DNA from: Acanthamoeba castellanii str. Neff
Taxonomy: Eukaryota > Discosea > Longamoebia > Acanthamoebidae
Direction of reading: 5' to 3'
Assembly (NCBI RefSeq): GCF_000313135.1
Contig: NW_004457617.1
Span: 44,084-108,083, forward strand
Length of the DNA stretch: 64,000 nt
In this document: one piece after another, positions 9,915 to 23,062 of the stretch
Layout of the letters: the number at the start of each line of letters is the position of its first letter
Position numbering within the stretch: the first letter of the stretch is position 1
Notes under the pieces: model-generated
Told to the model about the DNA's origin: nothing
Seen by the model: the letters and a program-made list of their open reading frames with translations, nothing else
The model's database searches: none
Made by a program: the position numbers and the translations under genes

Positions 9915-12825
9915 ATGGACAAGAGGCCGCAGGGGACGTCCGTGCCTCGACCGAAACCTTCCGCGATAGGACAAAACAGGAGCGGTCAAAATCGAGACGA
10001 AGATGAAGATCTGCATTTGCTGGACGAAATTTTGCAGGGGCCAGATGACGATGACGCCATGCCCATCTACAAAAAGATCGCCTACGGCTTTGGCGAAGTC
10101 GGTACTCCTCACCTTCTTCCTCATTCAATCCACTCTTACTTTTGATGTAAGTGTATTACTTAAACGTTTATTTATTTATTTTTTGATTTATTTACCATCT
10201 TATTGCAGGGCCACACGTGGGGGCGGTGATCTATTCCTTCTTTCTTCAGACGTTCCTCCTCGAGGTGGCCGAGGTGGGCGCCTACTGGGTACCTTCTGCT
10301 CCATCTCCTCTCCTTCGCCACCCGCTGACATTGAATATTTATTATTTTTATTCTTGGGGCACACGCAATCGCTCAGGCCGGCGTGCTTCTGTTGGTGGGA
10401 CAAGTACGTCACCCACTGCCCACGCCACCACTTCACCACAAGCACGTGTGAGCTCACTCGTTGTGTCGCGCGTGCGGTGTCGTTGTGTGGTGTTGTGTGT
10501 GTGTCCGAGCCTAGTTTTGGGACGCGATCACCGATCCGATCATCGGTCACCTGAGCGACCGGACGACGTCCGCCATGGGCCGACGACGCCCGTGGCTGCT
10601 GTGGGGTACGACCACTTTCACACTTTCGTCAGATCAGTACTGGCCTGCCGCGCAAGACGCAAAACTGTCAGCTGACACGCGCACGCACGCACACGCATGT
10701 GCAACACCGGCCAGGCGCGGTGCCGTACGCTGTGGCGTACTTTTTCCTGTGGCAGGTGCCGCCGTGGGCCGAGGACGGCGACGCGATCGCCATCCTGTGG
10801 TATCTCCTGGTCATCTTCGCCTACAACACCACCTTCACCTGCGTCGCCGTTCCCTACAGGTGCCGCCCCCCACCACACTCTCTTCATTTTTTCTTTGCGC
10901 GTTCACTCATAGGCGGACGTATTGGTGCGTGTCGTTGGTCGTGTCGTGTCGTGTCGTACCGTGTCTGACAGAGCGCTCACGCCCGATCTGACACGCGACT
11001 ATGACGAGCGTACTTCGCTCACCATGTACAGACAGTTCCAGGCCCTCGTTTCAGGCGTCATATTCACTTTCGCGCACTCCATAATCATCGATGTACGCCC
11101 GCCTCGGCCTCGGCTTCAGCCTTGAAAACTCTTGCATTGGTAGTGGCGGTCGGAGGACTGACCGACCACCTCGCAACCACCTCTCTACCACGGTTCGCCG
11201 CCCCACAGAGCACGGACACCTACAAAGACGGCTACATGCTCAGCGCCCTCATATTCGGCATTTTCATCATTTTCCCGCCGTGGGTCACCTTCTTCACCAA
11301 CAAGGAGCGATACCAGCGCTCCCAGGTTGACCCTTCTTCTGAACCACCACTGGGCCTCGTGAACCGGCCAGTTGGTTCTGACACACACCACACCAACACC
11401 GCACACACACAACCACACACACACACAACCGCACACACACAACCGCACACGGGTGTCGTTGATGGTGCGCAGGAAGAGCACGTCAGCCGAGGGGTCGTCC
11501 AGCATTTTCGCGAGATTCTGGCCATGTTCAGGAACCGCGCGTTCCAGATCGTCACGCTGCTCTTCCTGTGCTGCTGGCTGGCGATCAACTTCATCACCAA
11601 CAACCTCTTCCTCTACGTCAAGTATGCGCTCAACCTCGAGAGCCACTTCTCGTGGCTGCTGCTCACCATTCAGGGCACCGCCGCCGTCTTCCTCTTCTTC
11701 TGGAGCTGGGTCAGGTCAGTAGTCAGTAGTCAGTAGTCGCGCGCACGCACCCCAACACCTCCCCCCCACCAACCACCCGCGCAGCCGTGTGTCATGACGA
11801 CTGACGACACGCGCGTGTGTGCCATTGCGTGTGTTGCACTGCCTTGATCTCGGGGGAAACAAACAGCCGAAAGATTGGCAAGGTGAACACGTACTACATC
11901 GGCATGACCGTATGGACTGTGGTACAGATCGGCCTGTTCTTCTTCGAGGAGGGCATCCACCCGTCCTCCATGTACATCGCCGGTGCTCTCGCCGGCGTCG
12001 GCGTGTCCATCGGTACGCCTACACCTGCGTTGATCGCCTGTCACGTGTCGCGTGTCGTGTCGTGTGCTGCGTGTGTCGCGTCGGGTTGCGGTTGGTGTTG
12101 GTGTTGTCCCTCATAGAACTATGATGCTGTGGGAGACAGGCTTCCTCATTCCCTGGTCGATGTTGCCCGATGTGATCGAGTTGGACGAGCTCGAGACGGG
12201 TATAACCACCACCACCACCACCTCTCGGATTCACCGTGAAATGCCACACTAAGCATAGTATGATCGCCCGCCGCCCGCTTACTGTATCCAATCAGGCAAG
12301 AGGCGGGAGGGCATGTTCTACTCGGTCTACGGCCTCTTCCAAAAGGTTGGCTTGGCCGTTGGCGTAGCGGCCTCCAGGTACCCACCCGATCATCAAGGCC
12401 GAGGCGCCCGCACGAGCACTCCAAATGCACTGAAACGTTTTTTTAAAATTTACTTTATTTTATTTGTAAACCTCAGCTGGGCGCTCGGACTGGCGGGCTA
12501 CGTCGCTCCCACGTCGGACGAGGAAGACGTACGGACGCCTCAGCCCGAGGCCGTCATCTACACGCTCCGGTACTCGCCGCATCGCTCCATTTCTTTCATC
12601 TCTTTGCAAAACGCTCACGCACGACCGCACACGCACACGCACAGAGTAATGATTGGGCCGTTCCCCGCGCTTTTGCTGATACTGAGCTTCGTGGCGGTCT
12701 ACTTCTACCCCATCACCCGCGAGCGACACGAGGAGATTCGACTCGAGATCGCCGCGCGCAACAAGGCCATCCGCGAGTCCACACGCAACAACGTCGATGA
12801 AACCGCCACCGCTGAGACGCCATGA
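9915..12825 (+). CDS. MFS transporter of the GPH/MFSD2 type
   Basis: Twelve-helix major facilitator, about 13 exons. It begins with an acidic cytosolic tail and the family opening IYKKIAYGFGEVG. The hallmark loop is FWDAITDPIIGHLSDRT followed by GRRRPWLLWG, the GPH/MFS_2 signature between helices 2 and 3. Later exons carry ALTPDLTRDYDERTSLTMYR, the equivalent second-half segment GFLIPWSMLPDVIELDEL and KRREGMFYSVYGLFQK. The stop is TGA at 12823-12825. The ML-PDV-E segment and the order resemble MFSD2A, a sodium-dependent lysophosphatidylcholine symporter; bacterial relatives move melibiose and other sugars. The substrate is therefore open. The donor after the VGVSIG segment splices to an internal AG at the end of GGGAGACAG; the apparently better AG upstream would create a stop. 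Confidence 0.87.
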
Positions 12826-13263
12826 TGGTGATAAACCCCTCCTCCTCCTCTTCTTCTTCTTCTTCTTCATTGCTGTAGTTGTGTCGGTTACACCACAAAG
12901 ACATATCATGCCGCGGTGTGCGATGTTTTAAACACCACAAAGTTGGAACTCCGTTAGAGCCGTATTAATTTCAGGTTATGGCATGCTGCCGTGGCATGCG
13001 CTGGCGGCTGTTGATCTGGACCTAGGCGCAACCTTCACGGATCTTCTTCAAAGGGCTCTTGCTTCTGGTTCTTCCCTCCTGGGTCTTACAGAAGCTCTGC
13101 CCTCAACCACAATAGTTGTTTGTTGAGTGCCGCTCCGATTCCATTTTGGCATTTCGACATCTTGACACTTCCCAGCTTCTATCGCCAGACGCCGCGTGCA
13201 CAATCTCTCTTCTCTTGGTAAGAGACTCGTCACCACTCGAAATCAGGTCCTGATCTGCAAACA
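12826..13263 (+). other. Intergenic spacer between two co-oriented genes
   Basis: About 440 bases between the transporter stop and the next ATG. It begins with a (CTT/TCC)n stretch near 12838-12870 and contains GGTTATGGCATGCTGCCGTGGCATGCGC-type short repeats around 12975-13000. Short ORFs exist on both strands but show no domain or splice support. It presumably holds the first gene's 3' end and the promoter of the next. Confidence 0.5.
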
Positions 13264-16200
13264 ATGGCCGATCAATCGCCCGAGCCAACGCCCCCGCATC
13301 GCGAGGTGGTGGATTTTACGCAATCTGCCCCTGCCGCGATCGTCACCACCGTTGCCGCAGATGAAACGAGACCCAGAGGCAGCACATCTGGTTCGATTCC
13401 GACCGTCGTGGTGCAGGATTTCGATGAGGGCGCTGCGCTGAGGAGAGCAAGGAGCAACAGCAGGAAGAAAAAGAAGAAGAAGCAGAAGGCGCACAAGAAA
13501 TCGACCACGGAGACCGAGACGGGTTCGGAGAGCGACACGGAGGATGAAGCTGAGGAGTCGTCTTCATCTTCGTCGAGTAGCGAGAGCGACGACGAAGAGG
13601 AGGAGCAAGAGGAGAAGAAGGCACCGCCCAAGAAGACCAGATTCGACGTGCCCAAGAAGGCCAAGAAGGACAAGAGCGCTCTCGCCCCCAGGTCGAGTGT
13701 CGATGTTGCCGCGCTGAGGTACGTTCTGCCTCTGCTTCTTTCAACTCACTTCCTCAATGAAGCAATTTTTCATTGTTGATTCATTTATTCAATCACAAAA
13801 CCATGATCCATTCATTTGATTAAATGTGAGCTTCTCCTCTCAAAACTATTAAGCAGGCGCAGCGAGGACTGGCGCGGTGCGCCGAGGGCAAGCATCGATT
13901 ACTTTGCCGACATCCGCAACCCGCCTCGCTACTCAGTTGATCTGCGTCGCAGCGAAGACAGGTGCGCGTGCCGCGTGAACCTCCTCCACTTCTCGTTCTC
14001 GCTTGGGCTCACAATGTTGTGGTGTACCACTTGGCTTCTTCTCCTTCTCCTTCTTCTTCTCCTTCTCCTTCGCTTGGCGTCAACAGGCACCGCTACAGCG
14101 AGATTGCAGGCGATGCCTTCATGAGGAGGCGCTCCTTTGGCACCCGCGGCACCGCGCTCACCGTCGAGCCTCTTGGTACTACGTGTTGTGTCGTTGGTCG
14201 TGTGCGTGTGCGTGTGCGTGTGCGTGTGCGTGTGCGTGTGCGTGTGCGTGTGCGTGTGCGTGTGCGTGTGCGTGTGCGTGTGCGAGAGCGATTGGCTGCA
14301 GTGGCTGACTCGGCCCTTTCGCAGACGAGCAAGAAGAGGATCTCTTCGGTCGGCGCAGCAGGGAGATGCCGGCGCTGTTTGGCATCCGCCCGTCGTGGTC
14401 GGGTCGCGAGTCCGTCGATCGCAGGCGGTTCACCCAGCAGCTCGACAACGAGCTTCGCGCGCCCCACCCCGTCCATCGTACGCCCTTCTCATTAAGTAGT
14501 CAAGCATGAACGCCAACACACAACACACAACACACAACACACAACACACAACACACAACACACAACACAACACACAACACACAACAACAGAGTCCAACAT
14601 CTTGGCCCTGATTGGCAACATCATCTATGCCGCGCTCTTCGGCTGGATCATCGCCGCCGCCTACATGGCGGCCGCGGGCGTCCTGTGGCTCTCGCAGGTG
14701 GGCAAGCCCTACGCCTACATGTGCAAGAAGCTGGCGGGCTACTACCTGTGGCCCTTCGGCAAGTACCTGACGGTAGGGTCCTACGGCGCTTATGTCGATA
14801 CCGTGCGCGTGGGGTAAAGTGTTAACCCCGAAGCCGTCTGCGTGTGTCTTTTTTCTCAGAGGCCCGCTGGCTACGGCGCCATGTCCGCGTCTAAGAAGGG
14901 TGCGTGAGCGATACGCCGTGTGGTGGTCACGCTCGGGCCTGACGTTCGTTTCGCTTTCGCTTTCGTTTTCGGTGTGTTCAGACGACACGCTTGAGCCGTT
15001 CACGGAAAGTACTTCGCTGTTGACGAGCCAATCCAAGCGTTCGCCAGTGATGACGGAGGAGGCCTACGTAGAGGTCTACGACGACTTCCAGGCCTACGAG
15101 GTCGGCGGTGCGGCCAAGGCGATCTGGTCCATCGTCGGTACCACACCTGCCAACCCCCACTTGCCCCTCTCGACGCTGACTCAGTGGTGGCTCGCTCCGC
15201 ACACAGCCGCGTTCCTGACCGTGATTCACGCCGCGATCGCCGCCATCTGCTGGATCGTCGTCGTCAGCATTCCCATGTCCAAGGTGCTGCCTCCAGGCCT
15301 CCGCTCCGCTCTTCGCCCTTGCGCTGACTATCGCACCTCTCGCTCGACCTCCTCTTCGTCTTCTTCTTCTTCGACAGGTCCACCAAGTCGGCATCAAGAT
15401 GGCGTGGCACGACCCGTTGGCCGTGCGCATCACGTCGTCGGCCAAGATGGACGGCGAGATCGAACTGAGCACCGAACAGGCCTTCAGCCTCAGCTACGTC
15501 TCCTACCAGGCGCTCGGCGTCAATGTCGTCCTCCTGAGTACGTCCTGGCCCCTCTGAGTTTGCTGCTCAGGAGGTGCCTTCGTCTCACCCGTGCGTGCGT
15601 GCGTGGGTTGGTGGTGACACCAGATATGACGCCGTGCATTCTGATCGTGGTGCTGTTCGAGCTGGTCATTCCGCACGAGTACCACCCGCCCTCGGTCATC
15701 TTCGCGCTGATGTGCCTCTTTGGCATCGTCCCACTCGCCTATATCATCGGCACGGCCGTGGGCAGGTAATCAACAACTTTCTTTTCTTTTCTTTTTTCTT
15801 TTCTTTTGTATGATTTTGCTTTATTTTCAATGAAACGTTGCATTGTCTAACGTTTGTGGTGGTTTTCTTTTTGTTCCCCAGCATCGCGCTGCAGACCAAT
15901 TTCACGGTGGGGGCCATGCTCAACGCCATCTTCGGCGTGTCGATCGAAATCATCCTCTACTCCAGGTACCGACCAACGTCGCGTTGTTATTTTTTTATTT
16001 TTTATTCTATTTTAGAATCGCCTCCTAACCGCGATCTTTGCATGCAGCGCCATTCGGAGAGGTGGTCTCGAGACGTTGGTGCAGGCTGGCGTTACCGGTT
16101 CGGTGTTGGGCGATCTGCTGCTCATCCCCGGTCTCTCTATGGTACCCCACACCGCACGCACGCAGTAAGTTATTTTGTGTTCTTTTTTTTTTCTGTATAT

Positions 16201-17635
16201 TGATTACTGTTTATCGGGCAGCTCGCGGGCGGTATCAAGTACAAGGAACAGAGGTTCAGCCCGGCAGTGGCCGGCGTGTCATCCGTGCTCCTCGTCATTT
16301 CGGTCATCGGTACGCACACACGACACGACACATCACGATGACACACACACGCCTCCTCGCTCACTTGTGATCGGTTCCTCTAAGGTGCCTTCACGCCCAC
16401 CATCGTGTGGCTGGTGTACGGTGAGTACCACTTCTCGTGCCAGAGCTGCACCTTCTTCAACGGGTACGTTCTACTCTGCTCGCTGCCGCCCTGATCGCGG
16501 TGAGTACTCCTCATTGACTCGACCCACTTTTCGCCCATGCAGCACGGAAGCCTGCCAGGCCTGCGACTTTGTCCGCGTGACCGATTACGACTCGTCGCCT
16601 GTCTACATTCATGCCGTGAGGTACCAGCCTGCGCCCTGTTGCTGCGTATGTGTCGTGTGTGTGTGTGTGTGCGTGTGTCGTGTCGTGTGTCGTGTGTGTC
16701 GTGTGTCGTGTGTGTCGTGTGTCGTGTCCAACTAAACTCGCATCGACGAATGCCAGACCGCTGATGTACGCGTGTTCGATCATTCTGCCCTTCGCCTATC
16801 TGGTCGGCCTCCTCTTCACGCTCAAGACCCACTCCTACATTTTCGAGAATGTCGAGCCCGATGAGCAGGCACGCATCACCACCGCACACACGGCCGCACA
16901 CGCACAACCGCACACGCACGCATGTTGAATTCTTGTTCTTACGACGTGGTTGCGCAGGATGCCCCTCGCTGGACCATTCGCAAGTCGTCGATCGTTCTGG
17001 GCATCTCCATCGCCCTCTTCGCGATCGTGTCGGAGGGTCTCGTCGCCGTCATGGAGCCGGCCCTCCACGATCTCGGCATCAACCAGACCTTCGCCGGGTT
17101 GACACTGATGGCGCTCGTGCCCTCTTCCGCCGAGGTACGCACCATAACCACTCATTCTCTTGTTTTCGTTTCGTTTCGGGACTAACCACAGCACACGCAC
17201 CACCGCACACGCACCACCGCACACAGTACGTCAATGCCATTCAGTTCGCGTTGAACAACCAGATCGCGTTGTCGATGGAGATTGGCGCCTCTTCTGCCGT
17301 CCAGATCTGTCTCATCATGATGCCCATCCTCGTCGGCTTCTCTGCCTTTGTACGTGCATTCCACGCATTCCACGCACGCGCCGCACACGCCAAACCTGTC
17401 GCACACGCACTGACACACATGCGCGTGGCACACCCAGGTGAACCACCTGAACAGTGCCAACTCGTTCATCCTCGTGTTCCCGCTGTTCTCGGTGTTCGCC
17501 ATCATCATGAGCGTGATCATCGTCAACTACATCTCCATCGAGGGTGTGACAAACTACTTCAAGGGCGCCTCACTCACCATCATCTACCTCCTCTTCGTTG
17601 CTGCCTTCTTCTTCTCCCAGCATGTGACAGTGTAA
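13264..17635 (+). CDS. VNX1/CAX-like cation/proton exchanger (CaCA superfamily)
   Basis: Multi-exon membrane antiporter, probably on the contractile vacuole or other acidic vacuoles. The N-terminal 150 residues are cytosolic, with a Lys-rich block then a Ser/Asp/Glu-rich block. The first membrane unit ends LWPFGKYLT then RPAGYG, as in yeast Vnx1. The first alpha repeat is NFTVGAMLNAIFGVSIEII with AGVTGSVLGDLLLIPGLSM. The second is NNQIALSMEIGASSAVQI followed by MMPILVGFSAFV. A lumenal loop has paired cysteines (CQSC and CQAC), which are also typical of the VNX1 branch. About 17 exons; the stop is at 17633-17635. The stretch at 15137-15191 is open either as coding or as an in-frame intron. Vnx1 exchanges Na+/K+ for H+, but Ca2+ is possible for relatives. 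Confidence 0.87.
14198..14286 (+). repeat. (CGTGTG)n hexanucleotide microsatellite in an intron
   Basis: About 14 near-perfect CGTGTG units inside an intron of the VNX1-like gene, between the GTACTACG donor near 14177 and the acceptor at 14324. The array accounts for all the Arg/Val, Val/Cys and Thr/Arg repeat ORFs predicted here. Confidence 0.95.
14514..14590 (+). repeat. (CACAACA)n heptanucleotide microsatellite in an intron
   Basis: Tandem CACAACA/ACACAAC units run up to the acceptor CAACAACAG of the next exon of the VNX1-like gene. The array therefore replaces the usual polypyrimidine tract with a pyrimidine/adenine alternation. Confidence 0.9.
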
Positions 17636-17897
17636 TCAGCTTCCTCTGCCCTCCTTCTTGCTTTGTCTCTTTCTCAGCCACAATCTACAACATTTTGTAC
17701 ATTCAGCAGCACCATGTGACCTCATTTTGTCATGGTTGGCACAAAAGAAAGCCTTCCTTTCCAGCCAGCCCACTCCTTGACCCACAACCCAACACTGGCA
17801 AGAGACTTCACAGGCTGGACCCAACCAGGAAGGAAGAAAAGAGAAAAAAGAAAAGAAGAAAAGGAAACGAAAGGCCTTATCGTGTGAACAAGCAAAG
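17636..17897 (+). other. Short intergenic spacer
   Basis: About 260 bases between the exchanger stop and the SMYD-type ATG. It contains an A/G-rich run (about 17830-17865) just upstream of the next gene. No gene was seen. Confidence 0.5.
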
Positions 17898-19785
17898 ATG
17901 AGGTCCTGCGCTCGCGTCAGCTGCCGGCCTTCTACGCGGCCGGGTGCACTCGTCACGTCCAGCAGCTGGCAAGGTGCAGTGGGAACGCACCGGAGCAGCC
18001 AGCGCCTGCGGCAGACGACCGATCATCACTCCACATCAGTTGTGCGACAACTCCGCTGCTTCTCGTCAAGCACAGCCCCTGGCGAAGGAAGCGAATTCGA
18101 ACCGGAGGTGGTGGACCAGGTGCCCTTCCCCTCTTTTATCTATTTTTTCTATTTATTTATTTATTTAATCTATTTATTTACGAAAAACAGTTCAAGCGTG
18201 CGTTCTACGACCAGCTGGCCGGTGGACCCAACAGCCCCGTCATGATCGCCGACGTCGAGGGACGCGGCCGCGCCATTGTCGCACGCCACAACATCACCAA
18301 GGGTACCCCTCGTGCGGCACGACACACACGCACCCGCACACGCACCCGCACACGCCACCGCACACACCGCACACAGTCTAAACAATTGGCTGCGGCAGGT
18401 CAGCTGATCACGGCCGAGAAGCCCTTCGTGAGCTACCTCTCGGAGCGCGTGGAGACCCACGGCGCCGCGCACCCGCCCAAGCCCACCCGCTGCGACCACT
18501 GCATGCGCGGCCTTCCCCCCGCCGCCGCCAAGGCCGCCCAACACAACAATCCCGCCGGTGCGGTGTGTGCGGTGGCGTGTGCGGTGTGTGCGGTGGTGTG
18601 TGCGGTGGCTTGTGCGGTCGTGCTCATAACTTTTTTTTGGTGCTCAACAGAGGACGAGCGGCTGTGTGGGTCGTGTGGCCAGGCCTACTGCTCGCACGCG
18701 TGTCGCGAGGAGGCCAAGGCCCAGTACCACGAGGCCATCTGCGAGCTGGGCAAGGAGGTCCGCGAAATGGAAATCCACTGCAGCAAAGGTACCACCGCCA
18801 CCTTAACTCTCACCGTCACCTTAACCACCACTACCACTCCCACCACCTTAACATTCATTGCCGCCACCTTAACACGGATGGGTCTTCAGACAAGCGCAAG
18901 TTTCCGCTGTTGGCGATGCGGACGATGGCCCGCATTCTGCTCAATTTCCGGGACACGGGCTCGCTCGACGCGACGTGGGTCCCGCTGCAGGTGCTGGGCT
19001 TCGCCAAGCAGAAGCCCGAGCTCTGGACCCAAGACTACGACGTCTTCAAGCGCTGCTTCATCCACAACGAAGACCAAGCCGACTGTACGGGTGTCGTGTG
19101 TGTCGTGTGTGTCGTGTGTGTCGTGTGTGTCGTGTGTGTCGTGTGTGTCGTGTGTGTCGTGTGTGTCGTGTGTGTCGTGTGTGTCGTGTGTGTCGTGTGT
19201 GTCGTGTGTGTCGTGTGTGTCGTGTGTGCGGTCGTGCGTGTGCGACTGACGAGAGAAGCTTGGCAGTCTTCAGCTATGAGTGGTACTGCCGCATGATGCA
19301 GATCTTCTACATCAACTCGGTCAGCGTGACGATGGACTCGACGCAGCAAAACGTCGGGGCCGGCCTCTACATCCTCTCCTCCTTCTACAACCACTCCTGC
19401 GTGCCCAACACCCGCTCGTCCTATCCCGGTGCGTGTGTGCGGTGGTGTGTGCGGTGGTGTGTGCCGTGTGTGCGGTGCTGACACACGTGTGCGCACACAG
19501 AGAACAACACGTGGCACGTGTATGCGAGCAAGCCGATTGAGGCGGGCCAGGAGATCTTCATCTCGTACGTCGACCACATGAAGAGCAACAAGACCGTCGA
19601 GACGAGGAGACAACACCTCTACAACCACTACGTACCGTTTGCCCCCAAACACTCTCGTACCAACTCTCCTGTGATTCACGACCAACGACACGACACGACA
19701 CGACGCGACACAGGGCTTCTGGTGCGAGTGTCCGCGCTGCCGTCTGGAATTGGATCTCGCCCGACGGGAGCAGGGCCCCGCGTGA
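17898..19785 (+). CDS. SET-MYND (SMYD-type) lysine methyltransferase with a presequence-like N-terminus
   Basis: Eight exons: 17898-18119, 18191-18302, 18399-18557, 18651-18788, 18890-19084, 19267-19428, 19501-19631 and 19714-19785, all phase-consistent. A MYND-type zinc cluster is split between exons 3 and 4 (CDHCMRGL, then CGSCGQAYCSHACREE and a trailing H/C pair). The SET core follows: GAGLYILSSFYNHSCVPNTR with the NHSC-PN S-adenosylmethionine/substrate loop, then EAGQEIFISYVDHM. The post-SET cysteines are WCECPRCRLEL. The first 70 residues are rich in Arg and Ser and nearly free of acidic residues, as in mitochondrial presequences. That is unusual for SMYD proteins, which are mostly cytosolic or nuclear. 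The final exon ends soon after the post-SET cysteines, so the C-terminal TPR-like lobe of SMYD1-3 is missing. Confidence 0.88.
19090..19228 (+). repeat. (GTCGTGTGT)n nonanucleotide array in an intron
   Basis: About 15 tandem copies of a 9-base unit begin six bases after the exon-5 donor of the SMYD-type gene and fill most of that intron. Because the unit is a multiple of three with no stop in several frames, it creates long spurious Cys/Val ORFs. Confidence 0.95.
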
Positions 19786-19898
19786 GTTGTGTGTGTTCTG
19801 TCAAACTCAAACAAGAGAACACAAACTAACCAACAGAGGTGAAAAAAGAGACATTTATTTGATTACATTTTTGTTGTGTTGTGAACAGGCGGTGGTGG

Positions 19899-22800
19899 TC
19901 ACTTGCCGGTGACGGCGGGCGAGGTGGTGGCGGTGGTGGTGGCGGATGGTGGGTTGATGATGGCAATGGGCAGGAGGAACTCCTCGTGGAAGCCGGACAT
20001 GGCGGCCAGGAGCAGGTAGGGCAGCGAGGGCGGCACCGCGCCCGCCGTGCCCATCCCCGGCCGCATGCGCGAGGCCCGCAGCGCGTCGCCCAGCTTCGAC
20101 AGCCGCTCGGCCATCTCCTTCACGTGCGACGGCGGCACGAAGAGCAGCGTGCACCCGCGGCGCGCGAGCTCCGTGACGAGCGGGTGGCCGTCGACCAGCT
20201 CGCCGTAGCCCATCAGACACACCGACCACTCGCCGGCGCGGGCTCCGCTGTCTCCGGCGCCGCCCACAACGGCCTCGGCCAGGGCCGACGGCGTAGCGCT
20301 GGTGGCGGCGGCGGCGGCGATGACGGGCGCGAGGTCAACAAAGGCAAGCGAGCGCAGCTTCTTGCGGTACTTGGAGACGAGCTTGGGCGTGGCGGTCAGG
20401 GCGCAGGCGTGGGGCCAGCCGAAGCCGGCCTCGCTGCCGTAGACCGGACCCTCGGGCCACACGCGCAGCCCGTGGAGCGCGTTGCCCACGACCCACTCGA
20501 CCTGGCGGCCCTCGGCCTCGTCGTCAAAGCGGGCTTCGCTGCCGGGGCCTCCGCCGCCGCGCTCGCGGCTGCCGCGGGCCGTGACGGGCACCGGGCTGGC
20601 GGTGATGAGCGCCGACGACGGGCCGCCGCCTGGCGAGGGGAGCACCATGGCCGCGTGGTGGTGGGCGGGCGCCAGGTGAGAGAAGGCGAGCACAAAGCGC
20701 GGGATCTGCTGGCCCATCGCCGCCAGGGCCGCCGCCGACACCGACATCGACGCCGGACCTTCGCCGCGCAGCAGCTTCCTCGGTTTCTGTTTGACACGAC
20801 ACACACGACACACACGACACACACGACACGATACGACACACGGCACACGACACGCATGCGATTAGGCGCAGACGGTGGAGAGAGAGAGAGAGAGAGAGAG
20901 AGTGCACGACTGGGGCGGTGGGTACCAGGGCGGGCGAGTGGAGGAGGCCGTGCAGCGAGAACGAGCGAACGACGGCGTCGTGGAGCAGCAGCTCCCACGG
21001 GATGATCTGCAGCGGCCCATTACAGACCAGCAGCTGAGGCGCGCGCACAGAGTGACACCCGCGCACGTCAGTTACACCGCACACGCACGCACGCACACAC
21101 GCGCACGACCGCCCACGCACGACCGCACACACAGTGCGATAAGGTGGTGACGTACGACAGGCGGGGTGGCGGAGATGGCGCGGGTGGCGGCGGGCAGGCC
21201 GTGCGAGGAGGACGAGGTGAAGCGGCGGAAGCGGGCCGAGAAGAAGCCGCTGGTCGACTTGGCCACGGGCAGGTCCACCGGCACGATGCCCGCCGAGCTC
21301 TGGCCCGACGCCGGCATAATCTCCAACACCGACGAAAACACCTGCACGTTCGCCACCGCACACACACTCATCAGCCACGACCGCACACGCCCGACCGCAC
21401 ACGCGCAACCGCATATACGGCACACACACACGTACGCTGGTGAGTTCGCCGAGGGCCGAGTGGGCGAGTTCGGGGAGGGGCGCGAGGGGCTCGTCGGCCT
21501 TGGTCTTGATCTTGTGGAGCAGGCCGGGCGGCGGCGGGTGGGAGACCAGCGAGGCCAGGTAGGCCAGGGTGACCTCCGAGAAGCAGATCTTGCGCGACGC
21601 GGCCGGCGCGCCGGCCGACGGCGACGTGAGGTGGGTGAGCGACGGGGCTGAGTCGGCAAAGTAGAGGTAGAGCCGCAGCGGGCAGGCCTGGGTGGCGGTG
21701 GCGATCTCCTTGGCCGAGAAGCAGTCGGACAGGGGCGACTTCATGAGCTCGCACAGCGGCACGAAGCCCGAGCCGGAGCCGGCGGCCCGCGAGCCCGACC
21801 CGCCGGCGCCGGCGCCCTCGCCGCTCTCTGCGGCGTAGACCCGCTTGGCGAGGAACACGCACGGCGGCACCGCCCCCGCAGCCGGGTTGAACGCGACACC
21901 TTTGACACCGCACACGCACGACACGATTGGTGAGTGTCGTGTGTGTCGTGTGTGTCGTGTGTGTCGTGTGTGTTGTGTGTGTCGTGTGTGTCGTGTGTGG
22001 CGTTACCGTCGCTGGAGTTGGAGAGGGCGGGAGCGGTGAAGGTCGAGGACTTGCTCCTGCGGTGGCCGCGCTTGCCGATCTTCTCCATGGGCGTGCGCTC
22101 CTTCTCGGCCCCGCTCGAACCCGGCAGAGGCTGGAACGTTTCCTGAACGTTGAAAAAAAAATTAGTAAAATAGTAAAATTAGTTTAGATAATAGTAAAAT
22201 AGTTTAGATATATCAATAATGCCAATAATCAGAATAAAAAAAAAAAAAGCAGCATAAGAATAAGAATAAAAGAAAAATAATTGGGAAAATGGCACCTTTT
22301 GGCCAAAGAATTCGAGCCATTGCTGGAAGAGCGGGTAGAAGGAGGCGCTGGCCTGGCGGAACTGGATGCGGGGCTGCAGCTGGAGCGCCTTCGACACCGA
22401 CCCGAACTTGTTGTGCTTGTTGCCCGACGTCGACCGCTCCCGCTTGGGCCTGCGACGTGCGAAACCAAAACGATGTGTGAGCCACACCGCGTGCGATGGC
22501 GCGTGCGGTGGTGCGTGTGCGTGTGCGGTGGTGCGTGTGCGGTGTGTGTGTGGGAGGTACGTGAGCTCAGGCGGCGAGGAGGACAGGGGCGAAGGCAGCG
22601 GTGAGTCGGTCGTGGCCGGCGCGCCGATGTCGCTGCGCGATTGCCAGTCCCGGTGGGCGTAGAGCTGCCGCACCAGCGCGTCGAGCGACGCGCCCGGGCT
22701 GATGGTGAAGTTCACCGACTCGGCCTCGTCCACCATCAGATGCACTGACACCGGCAGCTCGCCCTATGGCCGCACAGCAAACATGCAACGCTCAGCAAAG

Positions 22801-22990
22801 TATCTCTTAACGACATACACACACCACACACACACACACACCACACACACACACACACACGAGACACGCACCTTTTCCTCGTTGGACATGGGTCCCGAGG
22901 CCTCGACTCGCCCTGCCAGCTGCTGGATGCGCTTCTTGCCTGCGCAGTCACAACACGACTCGCATGAGTTCGTGCGTGCGATTGTGTGTT

Positions 22991-23062
<72 letters not shown>

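Noticed and set aside
14179..14476. Long Arg/Val, Cys/Val and Thr/Arg repeat ORFs
   Set aside because: They are translations of the CGTGTG intron array in three frames, interrupt a well-phased exon series, and have no domain.
18975..19814. Cys/Val- and His/Thr-repeat ORFs on both strands
   Set aside because: Produced by the nonanucleotide intron array. The SMYD-type exons on either side join across it in phase.
19881..21005. 374-codon plus-strand ORF opposite the giant gene's last exons
   Set aside because: Gly/Arg/Ala composition is typical of antisense reading of GC-rich exons. The minus strand has the CHAT-like motifs and phase-matched splice sites.
22800..23062. CRISPR-like array
   Set aside because: Only simple CA/TG repeats without unique spacers, located in introns of a eukaryotic gene.
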